From positions 143,433 through 207,432 of the forward strand of contig NZ_AOLJ01000005.1 in the NCBI RefSeq assembly GCF_000336775.1: 64,000 nt of DNA, written 5' to 3'. A program made the translations under genes and the position numbers. Position 1 is the first letter of the stretch, and every line of letters begins with the position of its first letter. Below, in pieces: positions 33,488 to 43,151 of the stretch. The notes under the pieces were generated by a model. That model was not told the origin of the DNA, did no database searches, and saw only the letters and a program-made list of their open reading frames with translations. Source of the DNA: Haloferax gibbonsii ATCC 33959 (lineage in GTDB: Archaea > Halobacteriota > Halobacteria > Halobacteriales > Haloferacaceae).

Positions 33488-34704
33488 GCCTCGAACGGCC
33501 CGACCCGGCGCTCGACGACGACGCGGTGCTCCTCGTCGGCCACGGCTCGCGCCGCGAGGCGTCCAACGAGCAGGTGCGGACGCTCGCGGCGAAGTTGGAG
33601 TCGCGGCTGTCGGTTCCGGTCGACGCGGCGTACATCGAACTCGCCGAGCCGTCGATAGACGACGCAATCGAGTCGCTGGCACCGACCTGCCGGACGATGA
33701 CCGTCGTCCCCCTCTCGCTTTTCGCCGCGAGCCACGTGAAAAACGACGTGCCGCTGGCGGTCCAGCGGGCCCGCGCGACCCACGACGACACCGAGTTCCG
33801 GTTCGGGTCGCACCTCGGCATCCACCCCTCGCTCGTGGACCTGCTGGACGAGCGGGCGCGGGCGGTCGAGTCCGACCTCGGCGTCGACCGCGAGGACGAC
33901 GACGTGGCGGTCGTGCTCTGCGCCCGCGGGTCGAGCGACCCCGACTCGAACGGCGACGTGCACAAACTGGCGCGCCTGCTGTACGAGGGCCGCGGGTTCA
34001 CCCGCGTCGAATCGGCGTTCATCGGCGTCACCACGCCCCGGTTGGAGGAGACGCTTCACACCGTCGCCAAGGACCGCCCGGACGCGGTCGTCGTCCTCCC
34101 GTACATGCTCGGCGACGGCGTGCTGACGGGGCGAATCGTGGACACGGCCGAGACGTTCGACGAGGAGTACCCCTACGTCGACGCCGGCGCGTCGGGACCG
34201 CTCGGCGCGGACGACCGGGTGGTCGAGACGCTCGCCGACCGGTATCGAGAGGCCCGCTCCGGGAGCGTCGAGATGTCCTGCGACACCTGCAAGTACAAGG
34301 TCGAACTCGCCGGCTACGAGGACGACGAGGGCGGCGCGCGCGCGATGCTCCGCTCGCTCGTCCATCAGGCCGAACACGCCGACCGAACCGACGTGGACGA
34401 CGACCCGCACGTCCACGACGCCCCCGAGAAACACGTCGCGGTCTGCACGAACCAGACCTGCGCCGCCAGCGGCGCGGCGACCGTCCTCGAAGAGCTCAGA
34501 CAGGGCGTGCGCGACGCCGATGACTGCGACGTGCACGTCTCGCGGAGTTCGTGTCTCGGCCAGTGCGGCGACGGCCCGATCGTCGCCGTCTACCCCGACA
34601 GCGTCTGGTACGGCGGCGTGACGCCCGACGACACCGACCGCATCGTCTCGTCCCACCTCGAACGGGACCGCATCGTCTCGAACCTCGTCCACCAATCACT
34701 CTAA
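33484..34704 (+). CDS. cbiX: Sirohydrochlorin cobaltochelatase CbiX fused to a 2Fe-2S thioredoxin-like domain
   Basis: The 406-residue protein has two CbiX-type halves. The first (LLVGHGSRREASNEQV, with the metal-binding His) is at residues 15-130; the second (VVLCARGSSDPDSNGDVHK) is at about 140-250 and has Cys-Ala-Arg where GHG would be. A linker with CDTCKYKVEL follows near 262. From about 318 a ferredoxin-like domain (VAVCTNQTCAASG, SSCLGQCGDGPIVAVYP) carries four Cys. It inserts Co2+ into sirohydrochlorin early in the pathway. The same 2Fe-2S module stands alone beside CbtA. The start at 33484 overlaps the upstream stop by 4 bases. Confidence 0.9.
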   Translation: MSLERPDPALDDDAVLLVGHGSRREASNEQVRTLAAKLESRLSVPVDAAYIELAEPSIDDAIESLAPTCRTMTVVPLSLFAASHVKNDVPLAVQRARATHDDTEFRFGSHLGIHPSLVDLLDERARAVESDLGVDREDDDVAVVLCARGSSDPDSNGDVHKLARLLYEGRGFTRVESAFIGVTTPRLEETLHTVAKDRPDAVVVLPYMLGDGVLTGRIVDTAETFDEEYPYVDAGASGPLGADDRVVETLADRYREARSGSVEMSCDTCKYKVELAGYEDDEGGARAMLRSLVHQAEHADRTDVDDDPHVHDAPEKHVAVCTNQTCAASGAATVLEELRQGVRDADDCDVHVSRSSCLGQCGDGPIVAVYPDSVWYGGVTPDDTDRIVSSHLERDRIVSNLVHQSL

Positions 34705-34706
34705 CC

Positions 34707-35084
34707 ATGGCCTGCGCAGAACTCGAAGCGCTCCGACTCGCGCTGTTGAACATCACCGGAACGACCGACGAACACGCGAAGCGACACGCCGAAGCCGAAC
34801 TCGAAGACTACCTCGACGACCCCGGCCCGATTCAGGCGCTCGCGAACGCGACCACCCTCGACGAGGCCCAGCGGCATCTCGACGCCGCGCTCGTCGACCT
34901 CGAAGAGGAGGCGACGCGAATCGACGAGGACGACCCGCAATCGGGCTACCTTCGGGGACGGCTCGTCGCCGTCCGCGACGCCGAGCGGTCGCTTCGCCGC
35001 ATCCGCGAGGGAGCCGATGCGTTCCTCGACGACCTCGGAGAGGCGCACCACACGCTCCACGACGCCTTCCCCGTCGAGGACTGA
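34707..35084 (+). CDS. DUF3209-like small acidic protein of cobalamin clusters
   Basis: The 125-residue protein (MACAELEALRLALLNITG...) is almost entirely predicted helix, very acidic, with a single Cys at residue 3. It matches my recollection of the DUF3209 family, which occurs in haloarchaeal cobalamin gene clusters. No catalytic motif is visible. It follows cbiX by 2 bases and precedes the beta-propeller gene by 6. A chaperone or subunit role is possible but unsupported. Confidence 0.7.
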   Translation: MACAELEALRLALLNITGTTDEHAKRHAEAELEDYLDDPGPIQALANATTLDEAQRHLDAALVDLEEEATRIDEDDPQSGYLRGRLVAVRDAERSLRRIREGADAFLDDLGEAHHTLHDAFPVED

Positions 35085-35090
35085 GTCCCG

Positions 35091-36347
35091 ATGGCACCGT
35101 CCCCACTCACGGCCCGCCGCGACCTCGGGGAAGTCGAGCCCGCGAGCAGTCGCCACAACTGGGCGCGCTCCGCGGTCGAAGCGACCGCCGACGCCGTCTT
35201 CGTCGGGACCGCGGACGGCCGCGTCGTCGCGCTGGAGACTGCTACCGACGCGACCAGTGCCTCCGACGCCGCGCCCGACGCCGGCGAGCGCTGGCGGGCG
35301 CGCGGTGAGCACTCCGTCGTGTCGATGGCCGCGACAGACGACGCCCTCGTCGTCGGCGAGCGCGGCGGCGACGGGCTGGTTCGCGTCCTCGACGCCGAAA
35401 CGGGCGTCGCCCGCTGGACGTACGCGACGGCCGACGACGTGGGCACGGCGACGAAGGACTCGCTGTTCTTCCGACCGTACGTCGTGGACCTCGCGGTGAC
35501 GGGCGACAGAGTCGTCGTCGCCGCCCGGCGCTACGAGCGGGACGGCGAGGACAGGGCCTGGCGGAGCGTCGTCCTCGGGTTCGACCGAGACGGACGGCTC
35601 GCGTGGCGCAGACACGTCCACGCGTCGCCCATCGCGGTCGCCGCCGAGGGGGACCGCGTCGCCGTCGCGTACAACCGCTGTCCGAACCCCGAACAGGACG
35701 GTCTCGTTCTGCTCGACGCACACTCCGGGGCGCGGGTCGCGTCGTGGGACCCCGACACCGACGGGGACCGACGCGTCGGCGACGTGGCCTTCGCGGGCGA
35801 CGCCGTCGCCGTCGCCAGCCACGGCGACAAACGCGGCTACCTCATCGATTTCGACGGGGAGACGCGGTGGCGACTCGACCTCGCGACCGAGCGCCGCGTC
35901 GGCGACGAGACCGTCTACGCCTACCCGAACCACGTCTGCGTCGCCGACGGAACCGCCGTCTTCGTCACGGGGAACACGTTCGCCGGGTCGACCCGCGACC
36001 CGGACGCGCGACACCCCGACGAACACACCGCGGTCGGCGTCTCGGTCGACGAGGGCGAGCGCCTGTGGACCCGCGACACCGGCGGGTTCGCACGGGCGGC
36101 CGTCGCCACCGGCTCGCGGGCGTTCGTGCCGTCCGCCCAGCACTTCCGGGAGCGAGAGGCCGAGCGCCACGGCGTCCACGTTTTCGCCCCCGACGCGGGG
36201 CACGTCGAAACGGAGGGACTCCCCGGTATTCCGACCGCCGTCGCCGCGGGCGGGGGCGTCCTCGCGGTAGTCGAGGAGCCGGTCGAGTACCACGACGAGG
36301 GCGTCACTCGCGGGGCGTACCGACTCCGCACGCGACCGATTCGATAG
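35091..36347 (+). CDS. PQQ/WD40-like beta-propeller protein of the cobalamin operon
   Basis: The 418-residue protein consists of repeating blades of the type GRVVALETAT, GLVRVLDAETGVARWTYAT and GRLAWRRHVHASPIAVAAEGDRVAVAYN, each ending near a Trp, as in PQQ-binding-like propellers. No signal peptide or lipobox is seen, so it is cytoplasmic, unlike many PQQ enzymes. It is the last gene of the operon, convergent with the chelatase gene 36 bases away. It could be a scaffold or a corrinoid sensor; no catalytic residues are evident. Confidence 0.75.
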   Translation: MAPSPLTARRDLGEVEPASSRHNWARSAVEATADAVFVGTADGRVVALETATDATSASDAAPDAGERWRARGEHSVVSMAATDDALVVGERGGDGLVRVLDAETGVARWTYATADDVGTATKDSLFFRPYVVDLAVTGDRVVVAARRYERDGEDRAWRSVVLGFDRDGRLAWRRHVHASPIAVAAEGDRVAVAYNRCPNPEQDGLVLLDAHSGARVASWDPDTDGDRRVGDVAFAGDAVAVASHGDKRGYLIDFDGETRWRLDLATERRVGDETVYAYPNHVCVADGTAVFVTGNTFAGSTRDPDARHPDEHTAVGVSVDEGERLWTRDTGGFARAAVATGSRAFVPSAQHFREREAERHGVHVFAPDAGHVETEGLPGIPTAVAAGGGVLAVVEEPVEYHDEGVTRGAYRLRTRPIR

Positions 36348-36383
36348 GAGCACACCATGCCAAAAGAGACGACCGAGTCCCGG

Positions 36384-38573
36384 CTACTGACCGTCCGCCG
36401 AGCGCGCGGCCTCGGCGACCCGCTCGGCCGACAGGTCGGACAGGGGAATGCGCCGCGCGCCCGTCTCGGAGACGAGGATGTCGGTCACGCCGATACCGTC
36501 GTCGCCGGCGTCGACGACGACGACCGAGGCGTCGGCGGTGGCGAGGTGCCGCGCCGCCGACCGGGTCTGTCCGGTGGGACTGCCGTCCGCGACGTTGGCC
36601 CGGCCGTCGGTGACGACGACGACGAGCGCGGCGTCGGCGTCCGAGCGGTCGATGACCCGGCGCGCGGCGTCCAGCCCGGACGGAAGCGGCGTCCTGTCGC
36701 CCGTCGGGAGCTCCTTCAGGTGCCGCGCCGCCAGCGTCACGCTGTCGGTCGGCGGGAGCAACACCTCGGCGTCGTCGCCGGCGACGGCGACGAACGCGAC
36801 CTCGTCGCGCTGTTCGTAGGCGTCTTCGAGGAGCGACAGCACGGTGCCTTTCACCCGCCGCATGGCGGCGCGCATCGACGCGCTCGCGTCCACGACGAAC
36901 ACGACGAGCGTCTCGGCCGACCCGCGGGCGACCGCGGTTCTGAGGTCCGACCGGGTGACGCGGGAGCGCCCGGCCGAGGCCGCGGCCCGGACCGAGGCGG
37001 GAACGTCGATGTCGTCGGTCTCGGTCGCCGGTTCGGTCCGCACCCGCGAGCCTCGGCCCTGCCGCGACTCCCGAACTGCGGCGCGGCTCCCGTCACCGGG
37101 CGTCTCCGCGTCGAGGGTCGCCTCTTCGACCGGCGGGCGCTCGGAGTCGCCGATGGCGGCCCGGCTCTGCCCGGGGAGAAGCGGCGTTGCTTCGTCGGGG
37201 TCGTCGTCTTCGGGGCCGTCATCTCCGGAGTCGTCGGTATCGCCGTCTCCGGAACTTCCGTCTGCCGAATCGCCGTCTTCGGGTCCGCTCTCGTCGGCCC
37301 CGCCGACCGCTCCACCTCGGTCGTCGCAGCCGGCATCGTCCCCGTCATCGTCGTCCCCGGCATCGGAATCAGAAGAATCTCCCGCGGCGTCGGAACCGGC
37401 TTCCTCGCCACCGTCGTCGTTGCGGCCGTCGCCTCCACCGTCGTCGTCTCTATCGCCACCATCGCCGTCGTCTCCCCCGTCACTATCGCCGTCGCCACCG
37501 GCACCTTCGCTCCCGTCACCGCTACCATCCTCCTCGCCGTCACCGTCGTCCCGGTCGTCTTCCCCGTCGAAGTGGTCGTCGAGCACGTCGTCGACGTTCG
37601 GGTCGTCGTCGAACGGACGGCTCTGCAGTCGGTGGGGGAGCGCGAGCGCGGCCGCCTCGCGCACGTCGCTTTCGAGGACTTTCGTCCGGCCGTCGAGCGC
37701 CGCGAGGGTGCGGGCCGCGCGGGCGATGGCGATGTCGGCGCGGTGGCCCTCGACGCCGGCGTCGACGCAGAGTTCGGCGATGTCGCGCTTGAACTCGGCC
37801 GGGAGCGCGACCGAGTCGAGGCGGTCCGTCGCCTCGCGGAGCGCGGTTTCGAGCGCCGCCGTCCCCTCGCGGTGGGCGTCGGCGACCGTCTCCGGGTCGT
37901 CGCCGTCCGCCAGCGCCCGGTCGATAATCTCCACGCGGTCGTCGATGTCGCGGCTGCCGACGACGGTCGCCTGGAGGGCGAAGCGGTCCCGGAGCTGGGG
38001 GCGGAGGTCGCCCTCCTCGGGGTTCATCGTCCCGACGAGGGTGAACTCGGCGGGGTGTTCGACGCTCACGCCGTCGCGCTCGACGCGGTTGACGCCGCTC
38101 GCGGCCGCGTCCAAAAGCAGGTCGACGAGGTGGTCGTCGAGGAGGTTCACCTCGTCCACGTAGAGGATGCCGCGGTTCGCGCGGGCCAAGAGCCCGGGGT
38201 CGAACGACGCCTCGCCGTCGAGCGCGTCGGCGACCGAGAGCGTGCCCGCGACCCGGTCGCGGGTCGCGCCGAGCGGGAGCGTCACGAGCGGGACCGACCG
38301 GCGCTCGACCGCGGGGTCGTCGCGGGCGCGACACGAGTCGCACTGGCGGGCCGGGTCGTCCGGGTCCGGCGGACAGCCGTACGGACAGCCAGCGACGACT
38401 TCCTGTTCGGACAGGAGGTCGGAAAGCGCGCGGACCGCGGTCGACTTCGCGGTTCCCTTCTCGCCGCGAACGAGGAGTCCGTCGAGGTCGTCGTTGGCTC
38501 CGACGGCCAGCAACGCTCGTTTCAGTTCGTCTTGCCCGACGATAGCCGAGAACGGCAGCGTCTGAGTCGTCAT
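36384..38573 (-). CDS. Fused ChlI/ChlD-type chelatase AAA+ and VWA protein
   Basis: The 729-residue protein joins an AAA+ ATPase domain (residues about 1-335; Walker A GEKGTAKST; Walker B ILYVDEVNLL) to a C-terminal VWA domain (from about residue 540; MIDAS-like FVVDASASMR). Between them lies roughly 150 residues of Asp/Gly/Glu/Ser low complexity. An insert CPYGCPPDPDD...CDSC has four Cys, probably a zinc site, as in BchI-like proteins of CobN systems. It is expected to be the motor of the CobN cobaltochelatase encoded divergently 44 bases away. The start MTTQTLPFSAIVGQ at 38573 is preceded by an unlikely upstream extension. Confidence 0.9.
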   Translation of the reverse strand: MTTQTLPFSAIVGQDELKRALLAVGANDDLDGLLVRGEKGTAKSTAVRALSDLLSEQEVVAGCPYGCPPDPDDPARQCDSCRARDDPAVERRSVPLVTLPLGATRDRVAGTLSVADALDGEASFDPGLLARANRGILYVDEVNLLDDHLVDLLLDAAASGVNRVERDGVSVEHPAEFTLVGTMNPEEGDLRPQLRDRFALQATVVGSRDIDDRVEIIDRALADGDDPETVADAHREGTAALETALREATDRLDSVALPAEFKRDIAELCVDAGVEGHRADIAIARAARTLAALDGRTKVLESDVREAAALALPHRLQSRPFDDDPNVDDVLDDHFDGEDDRDDGDGEEDGSGDGSEGAGGDGDSDGGDDGDGGDRDDDGGGDGRNDDGGEEAGSDAAGDSSDSDAGDDDDGDDAGCDDRGGAVGGADESGPEDGDSADGSSGDGDTDDSGDDGPEDDDPDEATPLLPGQSRAAIGDSERPPVEEATLDAETPGDGSRAAVRESRQGRGSRVRTEPATETDDIDVPASVRAAASAGRSRVTRSDLRTAVARGSAETLVVFVVDASASMRAAMRRVKGTVLSLLEDAYEQRDEVAFVAVAGDDAEVLLPPTDSVTLAARHLKELPTGDRTPLPSGLDAARRVIDRSDADAALVVVVTDGRANVADGSPTGQTRSAARHLATADASVVVVDAGDDGIGVTDILVSETGARRIPLSDLSAERVAEAARSADGQ

Positions 38574-38617
38574 CGAATGCGAAATCGTACTTGCAGTAAG
38601 ACAATAACACTTTATCA
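38574..38617. promoter_or_regulatory. Short divergent promoter region between the chelatase motor and cobN genes
   Basis: Only 44 bases separate the two start codons. AT-rich strings (aataacactttatca) lie near the cobN end and CTTGCAGTAAG (38590-38600) is a weak palindrome at the middle. There is too little room for long leaders, so both transcripts are probably leaderless or nearly so, and the two subunits of the chelatase would be expressed together. Confidence 0.45.
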
Positions 38618-41600
38618 ATGACACCGACAATCGGACTGTACACAGCGACGGAAAACGAGTTGGGCGCGGTCCAGCGGGCCGCGCGCCGACTCGACGGAAT
38701 CGACCTCGTCGTCCGCTCCGCGAGCGATTTGGACGACGTGACCGACGCGGACGCCTTCGTCGACGAGTTGGAGTCGGCGACGGCGGCCGTCTTCTGGCTC
38801 CACGGGGCCGAAGACAGCATGCCCGGCTACGACCACGCGGTCGAACGGCTCGAAGCGGCCGGCGTGCCGCTCGTCGTCAAGGCCACCGGCGACGCCTTCG
38901 CGCGGCGGGACACGACCGTCGCCGACGCGGACCGCCGGCGCGTCTGCGACTACCTCGACCGCGGCGGCGCGGTGAACGTCGAGAACCTCTGTCGGTTCCT
39001 CGCCGCCGAGTACGCCGGCGTCGAGACCGAAGTCGACGACCCGGTCGAACTCCCGACAGAGGGCGTCTACCACCCGGACTACCCCGGCGTCGAGTACGAC
39101 GAACTGCTCGACACTCACGATCCCGACAAGCCGACCATCGGCGTCTGGTTCTACGAGTCCCACTGGACGCACGCGAACACCCGGTACGTGGACGCGCTCG
39201 TGGAGCGACTCGAGTCGCTCGGCGCGAACGTCCTGCCCGCGTTCTGCAACCCCGCGACCGACGAGGAGGGACAGGAGAACGCCGAGTGGGTCGCGCGAAA
39301 CTGGTTTTCGGACGACGACGGCCCCGTCGTGGACGCGGTCGTCAGCTCCTTCATGTTCTCGCTGTCGATGAGCGAGCGCGGCCGCGACGCCGACGACGAG
39401 GGCGCGGACGCCGAGGACGTGTTCCTCACCGAACTCGGCGTTCCCGTCTTACAGGCCGTCACGACCATGCGCTCCCGAAGCCGGTACGAGTCGAGCGACA
39501 CGGGCGTGATGGGCTTCGAACTCGCGCTGTCGGTCGCGCTCCCCGAGTTCGACGGCAACGTCATCACCCACCCGATAAGCGGGAAAGAGCGGATGGAAGA
39601 CGAGGCGGGCGTCGGGAGCGCGCCGAAACAGCACTTCCCCATCGAGGACCGGGTCGACCACGTCGCCCGACTCGCGGTCAACTGGGCGCGGCTCCGCCAC
39701 CTGCCGAACGACGAGAAGCGCGTCGCGGTCGTCCTCCACAACTACCCGCCGAGCGACGACGGCATCGGGACGGCCTTCGGGATGGACAGTCCCGCGAGCA
39801 CGGTCAACCTCCTGTCCGAACTCCGGGGTCGGGGCTACGCCGTCGGCGACCTCCCCGCGGACGGGCAGGCGCTCATCGACGACCTCACCTCGCAGTTGAC
39901 TCTCGACGACCGCTGGGTCGCGCCCGAGGACGTGCGTGACCTGAGCGTCGACGTGGTCTCACCCGACCAGTACGCCGACTGGTTCGCCGACGCCGACGAG
40001 CGATTCCGAGACAACGTCGTCGACGAGTGGGGCGACCCGCCCGAGCGACCCTTTGCGATTCCGGGCGTCGAGTTCGAGAACGTCCTCGTGACCGTCCAGC
40101 CCCCGCGCGGCTTCGGGATGGACCCCTCGAAAGTGTACCACGACTCGGACCTCCAGCCCCCGCACGACTACGTGGCGTTCTACGCGTGGCTCCGCGAGGC
40201 GTTCGAGGCCGACGCCGTGGTCCACCTCGGCACCCACGGCAGCCTCGAATGGCTCCCCGGCAAGACCGTCGGCCTGAACGGCGAGAGCGCACCGGACCAA
40301 CTGGTCTCGGCCCTCCCGAACGTCTACCCGTACATCATCAACAACCCCGGGGAGGGGACGCAGGCCAAGCGCCGGTCCTACGCGGCCATCGTGGACTACC
40401 TCACGCCGGTCATGCGCACCGCGGGGACCTACGACGACCTCGCGGGCCTCGAAGAACTCGCCCGCGAGTACCGCGAGGCCGGCATGGATGAAGCCCGACC
40501 GGAGCGCGGCGACCAACTCCGCGAACTCCTCCTCGACGCGGTCGACGACCTCGACCTCGCGGTCGAACTCGGGTTCGAAGACGCCGACGCGGTCGGTGAC
40601 GCAATCGGCGACGCGGATGCCGAAGTCAGTTCCGAGCAGGTGGACTTCGACGAACTGGTCGAGCGCGTCCACGAGTACCTGACCGACGTGAAGACGACGC
40701 AGATTCGGATGGGTCTCCACACGATGGGCGAACCGCCCGAGCGCGACCGACTCGTGGAGTACCTCGTCGCGCTCACCCGCCTCCCGAACGCCGACACGCC
40801 GAGCCTCCGCGAGAGCGTCGCGGGCGTCATGGGCGTCGACTACGACCGGATGCGAGACGAGCCGGGGACGTACGACGACGACCTCGGGATGTACCTCTCG
40901 GAGGCCGCAGACCGCGTCTACGACCAGTGCGTCGAACTGGTGTCGGCCCTTGCCGAACGCGACTTCGACGTGCCCGAGTCGGAGGCCGACGCCGACCCCG
41001 ACGACGAGGTGAACATGAACCTGCTCGTCGTCGATATCGACCAACTCGGCGACGCGCGGGCGAAACGCGGCGCGCACGACGACCTCCGCGAGGTGCTGGC
41101 GTTCGTCTGCGACGAGGCGGCCCCGCGAATCGCGGCCGCTGAAGACGAGATTCCGCAGACTGCGGACGCCCTCGACGGCGAGTACGTCCGCCCCGGCGGC
41201 TCCGGCGCGCCGACCCGCGGCGGGGTGGACCTGCTTCCGACCGGGCGGAACTTCTACACGCTCGACCCGCGGAAAGTCCCGGCCAAGCCGGCGTGGAGCG
41301 TCGGCGAGCGCGTCGCCGAGGGCGTTCTGGACCGCCACTACGACGACCACGGTGAGTACCCCGAGGAGTTCGGGGTCGTCGCGTGGGGGACGCCGACGGT
41401 CCGGACCCGGGGCGAGACCATCGCGCAGGTGCTCGCGTTCATGGGCGTCGAACCGGTGTGGACCGACGCGGGCCGCGTCGACGACGTGGAGCCGATTCCG
41501 CTGGACGAACTCGACCGCCCGCGAATCGACGTGACCACCCGCGTCTCGGGGCTGTTCCGCGACGCGTTCCCGCAGGCCGCGAGCGTCGTCAACGACGCCG

Positions 41601-42478
41601 TCGACGCGGTGGTCGAACTCGACGAGCCCCACGAGATGAACTACGTGAAAAAGCACGTCGAGGAGGACGCCGCCGAGTTCGAATCGGAGGGCGTCGACGC
41701 CGACGAGGCCGAGACACTGGCCAAACACCGCGTGTTCACGACGACGCCCGGCGGCTACGGCGCGGGGACGAACAAGGCCGTCGACGAGGGCGAGTGGGAC
41801 GACCGGAGCGACCTCGCGGACGTGTTCGTCCAGTGGGGCGGCTACGCCCTCGGGAGTCGCGGCAGCGTGACCGAGGCCCACGACGCCTTCGAGCGCCGCT
41901 TGAGCGGGGTCGAAGCCACGGTGAAAATCGAGGACACCGCCGAACAGGACGAGTTCGACTCCTCCGACTGGTACGCCTTCCACGGCGGGTTCGTCTCCGC
42001 CGTCGGCGAGATTTCCGGGAGCGACCCGGCCTCGTACGTCGGCGACTCCAGCGACCCCGACAACGTCAGCGTCTACACGAACGAGGAGAAGGTCCGCAAG
42101 GCGATGCGGGCGCGCGTCCTCAACCCCGACTGGCTCGACAGCATGGAGGAACACGGCTACAAGGGCGCGGGCGACCTCTCGACCACGGTCGACGTCGCGC
42201 TCGGCTGGGACGCGACCACGGGCGTCGTCAGCGACACGCTCTGGGAGAGCCTCGCCGACGCCTACGCCTTCGACGAGGACCGACAGGAGTGGCTGCGCGA
42301 CGTGAACCCGTGGGCGCTCGAAAGCATCACCGCGACGTTCCTCGAAGCCATCGACCGCGACCTGTGGGACGCCGACGACGACGTGAGAGAGCGGTTGCAG
42401 GACATCAACCTCTCCGTGGAGGGCGACCTCGAAGCGAACACGACGAACGCCATGACGCAGACCCAATCCGATGACTGA
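38618..42478 (+). CDS. cobN: Cobaltochelatase large subunit CobN
   Basis: The 1286-residue protein belongs to the CobN/BchH family, which inserts a metal into a tetrapyrrole using AAA+ motor subunits. Visible motifs include FWLHGAEDSMPGYD, VWFYESHWTHANTRYVDAL, VVLHNYPPSDDGIGTAFG, HLGTHGSLEWLPGKTVGL, ATPTVRTRGETIAQ-like segments and SLRESVAGVMGVD. The length is typical of CobN. In the aerobic pathway CobN inserts cobalt late into hydrogenobyrinate diamide; here it coexists with CbiX, which inserts cobalt early. The ATG at 38618 is the only sensible start; its end overlaps cbiC by 8 bases. Confidence 0.94.
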   Translation: MTPTIGLYTATENELGAVQRAARRLDGIDLVVRSASDLDDVTDADAFVDELESATAAVFWLHGAEDSMPGYDHAVERLEAAGVPLVVKATGDAFARRDTTVADADRRRVCDYLDRGGAVNVENLCRFLAAEYAGVETEVDDPVELPTEGVYHPDYPGVEYDELLDTHDPDKPTIGVWFYESHWTHANTRYVDALVERLESLGANVLPAFCNPATDEEGQENAEWVARNWFSDDDGPVVDAVVSSFMFSLSMSERGRDADDEGADAEDVFLTELGVPVLQAVTTMRSRSRYESSDTGVMGFELALSVALPEFDGNVITHPISGKERMEDEAGVGSAPKQHFPIEDRVDHVARLAVNWARLRHLPNDEKRVAVVLHNYPPSDDGIGTAFGMDSPASTVNLLSELRGRGYAVGDLPADGQALIDDLTSQLTLDDRWVAPEDVRDLSVDVVSPDQYADWFADADERFRDNVVDEWGDPPERPFAIPGVEFENVLVTVQPPRGFGMDPSKVYHDSDLQPPHDYVAFYAWLREAFEADAVVHLGTHGSLEWLPGKTVGLNGESAPDQLVSALPNVYPYIINNPGEGTQAKRRSYAAIVDYLTPVMRTAGTYDDLAGLEELAREYREAGMDEARPERGDQLRELLLDAVDDLDLAVELGFEDADAVGDAIGDADAEVSSEQVDFDELVERVHEYLTDVKTTQIRMGLHTMGEPPERDRLVEYLVALTRLPNADTPSLRESVAGVMGVDYDRMRDEPGTYDDDLGMYLSEAADRVYDQCVELVSALAERDFDVPESEADADPDDEVNMNLLVVDIDQLGDARAKRGAHDDLREVLAFVCDEAAPRIAAAEDEIPQTADALDGEYVRPGGSGAPTRGGVDLLPTGRNFYTLDPRKVPAKPAWSVGERVAEGVLDRHYDDHGEYPEEFGVVAWGTPTVRTRGETIAQVLAFMGVEPVWTDAGRVDDVEPIPLDELDRPRIDVTTRVSGLFRDAFPQAASVVNDAVDAVVELDEPHEMNYVKKHVEEDAAEFESEGVDADEAETLAKHRVFTTTPGGYGAGTNKAVDEGEWDDRSDLADVFVQWGGYALGSRGSVTEAHDAFERRLSGVEATVKIEDTAEQDEFDSSDWYAFHGGFVSAVGEISGSDPASYVGDSSDPDNVSVYTNEEKVRKAMRARVLNPDWLDSMEEHGYKGAGDLSTTVDVALGWDATTGVVSDTLWESLADAYAFDEDRQEWLRDVNPWALESITATFLEAIDRDLWDADDDVRERLQDINLSVEGDLEANTTNAMTQTQSDD

Positions 42479-43151
42479 ACGAGACGCCTACGCCGACCTC
42501 GGCGCGACGACGCAAGAAGCGATGGACATCGCGGAGACGAGCATGGACATCGTCCGGACGTTCGTCCCCGACGAGACGCTGACCGACCGACTGCGACAGA
42601 AGGCGGTCCACTCGACCGGCGACATCGAGTTCCAGCACCTCATCCGGTGCCAGAACGACCCGGTCGTCGCGGGCGCGAGAGCCGTCCTCGACGAGCGACC
42701 CATCGTGACCGACATCACGATGGCGAAAGCCGGTATCACCGGCCGCGGTCACGACTGCCCGGTGCGGAAGGCAATCGGAAACGGAGCCGAACTCGCCGCC
42801 GAGACGGGCATGACCCGGACCGCGGCCGCGGTGCTCGAACTCGACAAGGAGGGCGTCTACGACGGCGCAATCGCGGTCGTCGGCAACGCGCCGACCGCCG
42901 CGTTGGCGCTGTGCGACTGCATCGAAAACGGGACCCGACCGGCGGCCGTCGTCGCGACGCCCGTCGGGTTCGTGAAGGCCGAAGAGAGCCGAAAACGCGT
43001 CCGCGAAATCGCCGACGAGTACGACGTGCCCGCGGTGACGAACGTCGGGAAACGCGGCGGAAGCGGCCTCGCGGCCGCGCTCACGAACGAGCTGATTCAC
43101 GTCGCGAGCGACGTTCGCAACGGCGACGTCGACCTCGAGGACCATGCGTGA
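42471..43151 (+). CDS. cbiC: Cobalt-precorrin-8 methylmutase, CbiC
   Basis: The 226-residue protein moves the C11 methyl group to C12 to give cobyrinate. Family motifs are the catalytic His region KAVHSTGDIEFQHLI, the DITMAKAGITG segment and IAVVGNAPTAALAL followed by VVATPVGFVKAEESR. The ATG overlaps the cobN stop by 8 bases and the stop overlaps cbiE by 8, so the three are one translational unit. Confidence 0.93.
   Translation: MTERDAYADLGATTQEAMDIAETSMDIVRTFVPDETLTDRLRQKAVHSTGDIEFQHLIRCQNDPVVAGARAVLDERPIVTDITMAKAGITGRGHDCPVRKAIGNGAELAAETGMTRTAAAVLELDKEGVYDGAIAVVGNAPTAALALCDCIENGTRPAAVVATPVGFVKAEESRKRVREIADEYDVPAVTNVGKRGGSGLAAALTNELIHVASDVRNGDVDLEDHA

Noticed and set aside
36357..38621. 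754-codon open frame on the plus strand opposite the AAA/VWA chelatase gene
   Set aside because: It is antisense to a clear ChlI/ChlD-type protein; its predicted product is repetitive Val/Arg/Asp-rich sequence typical of the complement of GC-rich acidic coding DNA.
39959..42466. 835-codon minus-strand open frame opposite cobN
   Set aside because: It mirrors cobN codon structure and encodes a Val/Asp/Arg-rich product with no domain; cobN is unambiguous on the plus strand.
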